Shown here piece after piece: positions 55,141 to 64,000 of a DNA stretch of 64,000 bases (position 1 is the first letter of the stretch; each line of letters begins with the position of its first letter). The stretch is from Semisulcospira habei. Lineage: Eukaryota > Mollusca > Gastropoda > Semisulcospiridae. A program made the position numbers and the translations under genes. The DNA lies in NCBI GenBank assembly GCA_036245525.1, contig BTPG01000003.1, forward strand, positions 212,597,445-212,661,444, given 5' to 3'. The notes under the pieces are model-generated. The model was not told the origin of the DNA. It saw nothing but the letters and a program-made list of their open reading frames with translations, and did not search any database.

Positions 55141-56930
55141 CATGTTTAAAAGGGCTGCCGCTAAAGCTTCTACCGTCTGCACATTCAGCAGTCTTGCCAA
55201 ACTCGGGGAAGGTGTACCTCAGGGAGATGTTGTGTCTGATGCTGTTCTTGGTCTACATTAATGACATCAGCCAGGGCCGGATCACTTACATGTTTAGGGG
55301 TTGAGGTAAAAAAAAGTTTGGGAGAAATTAACCACCTGAAGCAGACACCTAAAGCAGAGTTTTGACTGTTTTGAGTATGACTTTATTTTGTTTTTTCACC
55401 AAGGTGAGCAAAGATCATCCTTCAGTGTATGAAAGTTTTACTTTTGTAGTTTTTATGGAGGAAGAGGGGGGGGTCCATGGACCCCCCTGGCCCCCCACCC
55501 TGGATCCGGCCCTGTCAGCACAACAGTACCAAGGTTCGTCTTGAACATCCTCCATGCAGATGACTTTGCAGTGTGGAGCTCAGCAGAACAAAAAAAATAG
55601 CATCCTGCAGAATCCAGGATGCTGCCAATAGAGTCAGCAGCTGGACTGAAAGATGGCCACTCAAACTGACCATCTCTTTCAATCAGATGGAAGAGGTCAC
55701 CTTAAAACTGGAGACCTTCCAGTACCAAAGACAGACAGGCCAACTTTATAGGCAACAAATAAATTACTGGATTCACGTGGAGGCCTCACATCGAAGCCAT
55801 GGAAGCTAGAGCTGCGAAAAAACAGTCTCTGATGAAGAAACTGGTGGGGACTACATTGGCGCAAATTACAGCATCCTGGCGCAAGCAAACACCTGCTCGG
55901 TCAGATCAGTAGTGCGGTACCAAGATACATCGACAACATGAAATACTTCCTGCAAAACCAAAAAAGCCAGGCTTGACAAGATGCAGAACATGGGTCATTC
56001 TCATGATGCAGTGACATTCCTAGAGCCATCTGGATCACCCCAATTAGGATATGGAGGACATTGGAGCCACTGGAACGCAGAACAGCACACACGATGAAGA
56101 GACCTCCTAAACACCGACAGCATTTGAGACTACAGGAGCAGACCAAGAACCGTCAGAAACGCCCAAGTCTGAACCGCCAACTGAAAGTTCTGCAAAGGGC
56201 TAACACTGACGTCCTGGAACCAAGCCCAAAGATGTGTGAAGAGCTCCATTCAGATTCCTGGACATCTCGAAAGAGCCTTCTAGACAACATAAACTATGTT
56301 CCAGGACTCTTTGCCAAAGGTCGAGGCACTGCACAAAGCCATTTCGCTGGAGATTATGCACAAGCGCTACCCTCACAGCAGCTGTGGTACCGCACAAGAC
56401 GCCGTGCGGAATGAAGGAAGTGGCGTGTATATCTGTTGTGCAGACCGCACTACTACCTCCCTCTCCTTACCAACTGGCGGCAGCAGCTCCAACTATCGTA
56501 CAGGTCTGCAGGTGCTCAACACAGCAGCAGAGCACCAGCTAGGGAAAGGCAGCAGCTTGATCCATTGATCTCACCAGGAAGCTTCAAGATAGACTGCATG
56601 CCCTGTCCACAAAATAGTGCTGCAGTGGATTCCAGTGCATTATGGAGTAGCTGGGAATGGAGAGGCTGACAGGCTGGCCAAAGCAGGCGCCAGACTACCT
56701 CAAGGTCACAACCTCTTGTTAAGAAACCAAGACACTACAGCAACAAAGTGATTGGCAACATCAGAGCAGCCCGTGGGCAGACGACATCAACAAGCTGAAC
56801 AGGGAGAGCCAGACCACCATCTTCCATCTACGCACTGATCACTCTGGACTCGCCTCTTGAGACTGGGTCATGCGGAAACAGCCCTATGCGAATTTGGCGT
56901 AGAAAATATGTCCCCTTAGCACATTGAGAA
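55141..56930 (+). mobile_element. Decayed LINE with RT end and RNase H
   Basis: GVPQGDVVS near 55220, HADDFAVWSSAEQ-like near 55555 (catalytic ADD), AANRVSSWTERWPLKL at 55620, then degenerate sequence to RNase H end VLQWIPVHYGVAGNGEADRL (56620-56690). Many stops and frameshifts. Confidence 0.78.
55272..55514. mobile_element. hAT-like MITE inside the decayed LINE
   Basis: CAGGGCCGGATC / GATCCGGCCCTG termini around 243 bp. It interrupts the RT between the VPQG and ADD motifs. Similar ends to 27223-27666. Confidence 0.72.
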
Positions 56931-58925
56931 AGATGATCTGAAGGATGATTTAGATAGCATGATTTCCCAGCTTGAAGTAAATGTGGCAGGCAATGTTGAT
57001 GAAGACTTTGAGATCCATGGCAAGGCGGTTGAGAAGCTTTTTAGCAAACTGAATGTTAAGAAAGCAGTAGGCCCTGATAATATTTGCGGTAGAGTTTTGA
57101 GAGTATGTACCAGCCAATTGTCTGTTGTTTATAGCCGTTTGTTTAGCTGGTCTCTGAAGGATTGCACTGTACCTAGGCTCTGGAAAACATCTACAGTCTG
57201 CCCTGTCCCCAAGAACAACAAGCCCAAGACACTCAATGACTATCGCCCTGTAGCTCTCACCTCTATAGTAATGAAGTGCTTTGAGCGTGTTGTCCTTTCT
57301 AGACTGCTCGATCAGGTCAAGCCCTATCAAGATCCTTTCCAGTTTGCATACAAGCAAAACAGATGTACTGATGACGCCACACTCACACTTCTGCACCATG
57401 CATACACACATTTAGAAAAACCTGGCTCTTTTGTACGCATTCTTTTTATAGACTTTTCTTCAGCCTTCAACACTATACAACCCTATCTCATAGCTCAAAA
57501 ACTTCTCTGTTACAATGTAACGCCAAGGCTTATCCTATGGATTGTCAACTTCCTTGTAAATAGGACCCAGTCAGTTCGCTTTCAAACAGCTCTCTCATCC
57601 CTTAGGTCCACTTCCATAGGCGCCCCTCAAGGTACAGTTCTCTCCCCTGTGCTGTTCACACTGTACACTAACGATTGTAGTGGCACTGACTCTACCCTTC
57701 TTATAAAATACTCGGATGACACTGCCTTAGAAGATCTCTCCAATAATGATGCGACTTACTTTGCAGAAGTAGAACGTTTTAGTGTTTGGTGTAAAGATAA
57801 TTTTCTAGACCTAAATGTGAGTAAGACCAAGGAACTACTGATAGACTTTCGAAGAAACCCTGCCCCTGTCCCTGTTCTGATGATCGCTGATGTGTCTGTT
57901 GAGCGTGTGACTGAGTATAAGTATCTTGGAACAGTCATAGATGATAAGTTGTCCTTTAACGCAAACACCTCCCTCATACACAAGAAATGTCAGTCACGCA
58001 TCTACTGCCTCCAGAAACTCAGGAAGCTGAATGTGAACCCCTCTGTCCTTCAAACTTTTTACTGCTCTTTTATTGAGTCTGTCATCACTTTCGGTTCTGT
58101 GTGCTGGTATGGAGGTCTGAGTGTGAAGAACAAGAACACCCTGGCACGAATGGTAAACATCTGCAGCAAAGTGACTGGCAGTAAGCAAAACAGTGTGGAG
58201 TCCCTGTATGAACAGCGTGTGGTGAGAAAGGGTAGGCGGATAGCTTCAGACAGATCCCATGTTCTTGCCCACCTCTATGAACTCCTCCCCTCTGGCCGCA
58301 GACTCCGCACGCACAAAGCTAGAACACTTAGACTACAAATCCATCACTCTAAGCAATCTGTAGGTACATCCACGCATACCCAAACCTAACTCCTCCCCCT
58401 ATCCCCCTTTACCTGTGCAATCAGTAGGAATGGAGCTTGTTGATTTTAGAGAAGTGATTATATTGTGTTTCATTTGGTGGTGAACATGGACATACTGGGA
58501 TTGTTGTTACTGAGTGTTTACCCACTAATTATTTTACTATGGTAGACTTTAATTATGCAGCTTGTGTAATAATGTGTAATAATGTACTGAGATGTTTGTA
58601 TAATAAGTAGTGAGGGTTAGGACTAGGTTGAAACACGCGTATTATGTATGCATATGTAGAGGTGGGTGTGAATGTATAAGTGCCGCTCAGTTCAGTCCAT
58701 AAAAGATGTTTGTGTGAGATGTGTAAGAGTTATGTGTAAAGATTTTGTAGTGTTTACTTTATATCCATTTGGAATTTGTAGCTGTGCAAGTGCAGGGAGA
58801 AAATGTTCATAATTATGCTATAATGTTTTTATGTCTTGTTTGTACTATTTGTTATAAATGTACCACAACCGAATTTCTCTTTTCGAGATAATAAAGTACT
58901 CTTATTCTTATTCTTCTTCTTATTC
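56931..58925 (+). mobile_element. Rex1-like (CR1-group) LINE, 5'-truncated
   Basis: The open frame 56959-58389 is followed by a 530-bp UTR ending AATAAAGTACTCTTATTC and TTCTT repeats. It abuts the RNase H LINE with no visible endonuclease, as expected for 5'-truncated retroposition. Confidence 0.85.
56959..58389 (+). CDS. Reverse transcriptase of the Rex1-like LINE
   Basis: 476 codons, no stop. RT motifs in order: VKKAVGPDNICGRVLRVC, LNDYRPVALTSIVMKCFERV, DPFQFAYKQNRCTDDA, RILFIDFSSAFNTIQP, SIGAPQGTVLSPVLFTL, IKYSDDTALEDL (catalytic; the usual F/Y-A-D-D is S-D-D here) and LNVSKTKELLIDFRR. The C-terminal SKVTGSKQNSVESLYEQRV and LLPSGRRLR match the Rex1 pattern. It would copy LINE RNA at a nick, but the element lacks its endonuclease. 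The intact frame suggests recent insertion. Confidence 0.87.
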   Translation: MISQLEVNVAGNVDEDFEIHGKAVEKLFSKLNVKKAVGPDNICGRVLRVCTSQLSVVYSRLFSWSLKDCTVPRLWKTSTVCPVPKNNKPKTLNDYRPVALTSIVMKCFERVVLSRLLDQVKPYQDPFQFAYKQNRCTDDATLTLLHHAYTHLEKPGSFVRILFIDFSSAFNTIQPYLIAQKLLCYNVTPRLILWIVNFLVNRTQSVRFQTALSSLRSTSIGAPQGTVLSPVLFTLYTNDCSGTDSTLLIKYSDDTALEDLSNNDATYFAEVERFSVWCKDNFLDLNVSKTKELLIDFRRNPAPVPVLMIADVSVERVTEYKYLGTVIDDKLSFNANTSLIHKKCQSRIYCLQKLRKLNVNPSVLQTFYCSFIESVITFGSVCWYGGLSVKNKNTLARMVNICSKVTGSKQNSVESLYEQRVVRKGRRIASDRSHVLAHLYELLPSGRRLRTHKARTLRLQIHHSKQSVGTSTHTQT

Positions 58926-59292
58926 TCCAAACCTTTCCATACAGAGAAGCGGTCCGCTGGCAGTTCTGACCAGAAGACACGCCCCTGTACACCAAACTCT
59001 GAAAACATGCTGCCGAGCTCTTGACAGCTCACTTATTGGCAGCCAGAGCAATATAAGATTTAAAGACGGCCATCAAGGAATTGAACGTTGCAGAAGAAGA
59101 AGGTGGAAGTGGTGATCTCTTGGTGGACATGTGGAAACTAAGTATTTTGATATCATTGTTTTGGCCGTTAGGAACCATGAAACTTTATTACGCATATTCA
59201 TATTTACACATTTCTAGACGAAAATAAATGAAAGGAAATGGGGAGACCTTGCTAGACCCGTCTTACGCTAGGTAAAATATCACCTAAAAGAC
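58926..59292. other. Spacer, nothing firm
   Basis: A frame reading AIKELNVAEEEGGSGDLLVD (59080 region) looks protein-like but is short and unassigned. Confidence 0.4.
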
Positions 59293-60422
59293 CCGCCAGT
59301 TAAAAATAGTTACAATTAAATTGATGGGTCACATTAAAATTAATGAAATGATCACAAATTTTTATGCGCAATATGCATACTTTCTAAAGAAAACTGGCAA
59401 CAAAAAAATATTTAAACAGAGGAGTATGACGTAAGCAATTTTTTGTGATCATTTTGCGTTCCTTTGCGTACTGGTAAAATGGGGGTAGGGCAGCAGATTT
59501 AGCCACTGTGGCCCCTAAATGCATCACAGCATCATAAAATCAGGTTGGGAGTAACTGTTGTACTCTATCCTAACCAATAAAACCTATAAAAAGACCTATC
59601 AGTTGTATACAAAATTTCTGAGGGCATCTGAAACAACGTACGTTTCCTAATTCGGCAATTTTAAATGGGAAAAAGCTATCATTCACCACGAGGATGCCGA
59701 CTTTCCTTACTCTCTTGCACTTTATGCTCACATTATTGAAACTTACTAGGTAAAGGGAGGTCAAAATGAAATGGAATAATTTTAGTATTTTTTTCTAATT
59801 AATTTTGTGTATTTTTACAACTTGTGGATAGGAATACAAAATCACCCACTGTGGCACTCCCAGTGATCACAGCATCACCTAGTCAAGTTTATAATAATTG
59901 TGACATCCTGTTTTAATGACGTAAGTCTGAAAATTGACTGTCAGTGCTATAGAAAATGTCTGAAGGCATCTGACACATTAATTTTGTCTTTTTTTTTTTT
60001 TTTTTTTTTTTGGGGGGGGGGGGGGGGGGGATTTCGCGGAAATGGCCGTTTACTGGGTGCACAAATACCTTCACTGTGAGCCAGATATTCAATATTGTTT
60101 TCATTCTCGTTTTTTGTTGTTGCAGAGGATGCAGAAGAAGGTGTGCCTTAACATAATATTGCCTGATTTGGGCTTCTGGAATGAATTCTGATTTATTTAA
60201 AGGAATATGTTTCTCAACCTGATTTTAGCATCCGCGAAGAGCGAAATGGGGGTACCTTTGCGGAATCGGCTATATCTCTGGTGTGTTCCTAAGGATTTTC
60301 GGGGAACATGGCTTAAACATCTCAGGAAATACTAAGGTACATCTTGAAATCCATCTTATTGAGTACTGGGGGAGGGGGAGGGGGTGATGCGCGGTAGACC
60401 GGGCTAGCTGATGGACTAAATA
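59293..60422 (-). repeat. Right arm of the large inverted repeat
   Basis: Reverse complement of 54033-55140. The outer end GCTGATGGACTAAAT matches ATTAGTCCATAAGC at the left. The arms enclose 4.15 kb. Confidence 0.9.
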
Positions 60423-60713
60423 TTGCCAGTGATCATGTCGATGGAGTACACAGCCTATGTTTCATGCGGTTGGAGTGTGTTCACATTTTGTCGGCTGTGA
60501 TGGGGTTAATTGTCGTACACTCAACGAGGCAAATAGATAGACTCGGTGCCGCTCTGCCAAACCTAGTCACTTAGTTACCATGCTATCGTGTTTCTGTTTC
60601 AGACATTTTGCCTTCGACACGTGATTGCTTGTGTCTTTTGTCTCATTATGTCTGTTCAGTATGCCACAAATGGATGCACACACACGCTTGAGCGAACGCA
60701 TGCATCTACGTTT

Positions 60714-60715
<2 letters not shown>
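60423..60715. other. No recognisable feature
   Basis: No motif. Confidence 0.5.
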
Positions 60716-60791
<76 letters not shown>

Positions 60792-60796
60792 GCGCG
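60716..60796. repeat. CA microsatellite
   Basis: About 35 CA units ending in CG. Confidence 0.95.
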
Positions 60797-60800
60797 CACA

Positions 60801-61165
60801 CAGAAATGGAGGGAAGTACCCAACGGAGAAAGAAACACGCTTAGAAAAGACGGGTACAACACAATTTATTAATATTTCGGGTAAATACCCTTTGTCAAAA
60901 TAGACAAACAAACAAACATAGAGATTAGCCGCTACTTATCTTCAATGGCAGAAGGAATGTGGCACATTCCTTCTGCCATTGAAGATAAGTAGCGGCTAAT
61001 CTCTATGTTTGTTTGTTTGTCTATTTTGACAAAGGGTATTTACCCGAAATATTAATAAATTGTGTTGTACCCGTCTTTTCTAAGCGTGTTTCTTTCTCCG
61101 TTGGGTACTTCTTTGCATATTACACGCTTGGCAGTCACCTTTTTGGTCTGGACAGAAATGGAGGG
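60801..61165 (+). mobile_element. PAL-G element with 13-bp target duplication
   Basis: CAGAAATGGAGGG at 60801-60813 and 61153-61165 flank a 339-bp palindrome. The arms match 44562-44906; the asymmetric TTTTTGGTCTGGA tail is at the right here. Confidence 0.93.
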
Positions 61166-61166
61166 A

Positions 61167-61212
61167 CACACACACACACACACGCACGCACGCACGCACA
61201 CACACACACACA

Positions 61213-61295
<83 letters not shown>
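61167..61295. repeat. CA / CG microsatellite
   Basis: AC repeats with ACGC islands, directly after the PAL-G duplication. Confidence 0.95.
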
Positions 61296-61298
<3 letters not shown>

Positions 61299-61565
61299 TG
61301 AAAGTAAGTGCAATTGCAATTTTATTTGATCCAATTTTGCTCTTGCACGGAAGCCATAAACCGATGTATCATATGACGTATATTACACATAAGTTGCACA
61401 ATTAAACATTTGAAGTTTTTTCGTGCCCTTTTTTATCATGTTGAAAATGAGGACTTTCATAGGTGGACGGATCGGCTACATGTCGTCGGAAGTAAAAAAA
61501 TCGTCCACCCAGCACCTCACAGAAGCACAAGGCATACGTAAAAATAAAACAGTTAGTATGGCCAG
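61296..61565. other. No recognisable feature
   Basis: No motif. Confidence 0.5.
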
Positions 61566-61567
61566 AC

Positions 61568-61574
61568 CCAAAAA

Positions 61575-61633
<59 letters not shown>

Positions 61634-61634
61634 A
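61568..61634. repeat. AAAT microsatellite
   Basis: About 17 AAAT units. Confidence 0.95.
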
Positions 61635-61869
61635 TGATTTTCGGCGCATACATCGTAATAAATCTAGAGGTCTACATCATGCGCACACACGAACATGTAT
61701 TTCAATGGTACTTTGAAAAGTAGCATTCACACAGCTCAAAGATGACACGAAGGCCACTAACTCACACACGAAATATCAACATGTTCTGATGTAGCCCTGT
61801 ATTTACATTGTTTAATCTATTACATGCTAAGGCTGATTTTAACAAAAAGGTGCTTGTTGTGCTATGAAG
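61635..61869. other. No recognisable feature
   Basis: No motif. Confidence 0.5.
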
Positions 61870-61955
61870 GCTACATTACAGATTAGGAGACTGATCAACC
61901 ATATAAGTTTAAGGCGCCAAGCTATTCTGGTACCACCTTTGATCATAGTCAAATT
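61870..61955. mobile_element. PAL-B remnant
   Basis: AGGCGCCAAGCTATTCTGGT then ACCACCTTTGATCATAG; only one arm left. Confidence 0.55.
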
Positions 61956-61974
61956 AATTTCAAACAGTAATAAT

Positions 61975-62130
61975 AATTAGAGAATAAGAGTACTTTATTA
62001 TCTCAAAAGAGAAATTCTTTTCGCCACCTCAGGCGCAACTCGCAATCACACACACTCACACAACAGTTTTCAAACAAATGGACAATGGCTCGGGACGGGT
62101 GAAGCCCGTCGCCAAGGCGTCTAATGACCG
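61975..62130 (-). mobile_element. Rex1-like LINE 3' tail
   Basis: GAATAAGAGTACTTTATTATC is the reverse complement of the UTR end near 58890; the upstream body has diverged. Confidence 0.65.
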
Positions 62131-63258
62131 GCGCCAACGGCCCCAACCCGACCCGAACCTCCCTAACACAAGCAAACTAAAGACGGCCCTATCCTTAGTA
62201 TCTCTATAATACATAATATAATGTTTTTAAACTTTCTGATTGGCTGAGACTAGTTACACAAATAACAAAAATACGCAAAAAAAAAAAAATAAATAAATAA
62301 TAATAATAAAAAAAATGAGAAAGAAAGAAAAAAAAAAAAGACGAATACTTTCACAGTTGCTACCTGGGGGCCCGTCGCCATAAGAACAGAGCCGGCTATT
62401 AGACAGTCGCTCCGGCATAAACAGTCACCACATTAATTATAACTTAACTAGTATATAACTTCATAGTCATTTTTAAATCAATAGTAGTAGGACTACATCA
62501 TTAACAGTAGTGTATCAGAATGAAAAGGGTTAATCTTTTAGGGGAAAGGAGGGGTGTGGGGGGGGGGGTATATATGATTATAGGTCCTGATCTAAAGTAT
62601 TAGTTTTTAAAGTCCCTTCTATTTATAGAAGGGACGTTTTAGGATGGGTCGCGGTGGGGCGAATTTAATAGCATGTCCATGATGTCAAAGGCGCTCAAGC
62701 TAAAACCTCCAACAATTGAAGTAACAAGATAAAAATTACGTCATGTCTAGTTACGCTAACCTCGTTGCTGGACGTACATAAGGCGCGAAGCGCCGTATGT
62801 GTGTATGTATGTATGTGCATATGTGTGTGCGTATGTATGTAAACAAGAGAATCTCCGACATTTCTGTACACACAAGCTTGAAACTTGGCAAAATACTTTC
62901 TTAAGTGGGTGGCTAAGAAAGCCTCCGAGCATATTGTAATTGAATGTTTCATTGAAGACATAAATAACCGTTTATAGAAAGTAGGTTGGCCCAAATTAGA
63001 GACCGTAATTTTGTCATATTTACTTGAACCTTTGCATATAGCTAGTTTGGATAAAGACATTGGATGAGTTCGTTAGCCAGCTTTGTATCCTTTCAACTTG
63101 TTTAGTAAAAATTAATTCTTTTCAGAAAAGAATTAAAACACTAAAAAAACAACAACTTTACTTCTGGAGAAAGTCAGACAGTGGCGGTGACGTAAAAGAG
63201 GCAACTTAGTCACCACGCAGACACTGACATAATACTCTAAATATGACGTCATTCTCTC
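62131..63258. other. Mostly unrecognised sequence
   Basis: A-rich run 62278-62340, G-run 62558, hairpin CTTCTATTTATAGAAGG (62619), GTAT tract 62797-62840. No gene. Confidence 0.5.
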
Positions 63259-63268
63259 TCTCGCGCGC

Positions 63269-63357
<89 letters not shown>
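63259..63357. repeat. CT microsatellite at the 5' edge of a LINE
   Basis: Interrupted CT tract. LINE coding sequence starts right after it. Confidence 0.93.
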
Positions 63358-64000
63358 AGACTTTAAAAAGGCCTTTGACCTAATCGATCACACCACTCTA
63401 ATGACAAAGATTCAGAAATACTTGAATAGTACAGAAGTAGTTGCATTTTTTAAAATCATACCTAACTGATCGTAAACAAAAAGTTCTAGTGAATGGATCT
63501 TACTCTTCTCTAAAAGATATAAAGTATGGAGTTCCCCAAGGATCCGTGCTTGGTCCCTTATTATTTTGTCTATTCATCAATGACCTGCCACTTTATATAA
63601 CTTGCAAGAACGTACAATGTGATCTTTTTGCTGATGACACTTCCATTCATATGACTAACAAAGATATACAAGTAATTTCTTCCAACTTGCAGCATAGTCT
63701 TGATGAAGTGTCTGAATGGTGTCACAGGAATTCTATGATTGTTCATCCAATTAAAACCAAATCTATGATAATCGCCACTCGTCAAAAACACCAGTTAGCA
63801 CCCCTGTTACTTAACCTTTTATTAAAGGGCAGGCAAATAGAACACGTTAATGAACACCGCCTACTAGGGATTACAATTGACAGTCAGCTTAAGTGGAAGG
63901 CTCATACGGACACTCTATGCAGAACGGTAGCCAAAAATCTTTTCATGTTGTCCAAACTGAAATATTACACCGACTCGGACACGCGCAAACTATTCTATAA
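63358..64000 (+). mobile_element. LINE RT fragment running off the window
   Basis: DFKKAFDLIDHTTLMTKIQK starts right after the CT tract. One frameshift follows near 63450, then YGVPQGSVLGPLLFCLFIND and the catalytic LFADDTSIHM, then HRLLGITIDSQLKWKAHTD. Jockey/L2-group pattern. The end lies beyond the window. Confidence 0.87.

Overview
This is animal nuclear DNA and contains no operon-like gene packing. The best-supported host gene is a split Cys-loop anion-channel subunit on the minus strand. Everything else recognisable is repeat DNA: LINEs, tRNA-derived SINEs, one tyrosine-recombinase retrotransposon, short palindromic elements, tandem arrays and long CA, CT and AAT microsatellites. That mixture suggests a molluscan genome, most likely a marine gastropod such as a littorinid. 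The species is inferred, not proven.

Layout. Bases 1-7043 are one 26/28-bp satellite array. It runs straight into the left arm of a hairpin (7031-7094). From 7252 to 26096 lie seven exons of the receptor gene, read right to left: 26096-25993, 25090-25020, 24474-24251, 16012-15930, 14903-14766, 14378-14149 and 7395-7252. All phases join, and one intron uses a GC donor. The 5' signal-peptide exon(s) and the exon(s) for the TM3-TM4 loop and TM4 were not found; the 3' ones probably lie left of the window. The introns hold a complete but decayed Ngaro-like element (7918-13409), a LINE with a C-terminal zinc finger (18030-20875) and an L2-like LINE with an assembly gap (20876-23072). From 26.1 kb to the end no host gene was recognised. 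That half holds LINE and SINE fragments, hAT-like MITEs, a 1.1-kb-arm inverted repeat (54033-60422) enclosing two LINEs, and a LINE running off the right edge.

The most unusual content is a set of short palindromic elements, named here PAL-A to PAL-H. PAL-A (about 210-230 bp), PAL-B (210-214 bp), PAL-C (80 bp) and PAL-D (about 91 bp) have unrelated hairpin cores. All begin with TTAAC plus a short pyrimidine-rich stretch and end in the reciprocal sequence with TTAA. PAL-E and PAL-F are near-perfect palindromes. PAL-G is a roughly 340-bp palindrome with one asymmetric end and 11-13 bp target-site duplications. PAL-H is a GC-rich palindrome. One arm of such elements appears to have seeded tandem arrays at least twice: the 7-kb satellite from a PAL-A arm, and a 44-bp x 8 array from a PAL-B arm.

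No tRNA, rRNA, CRISPR or bacterial-type feature was found. Motif and domain assignments are from reading translations by eye; no database search was run.
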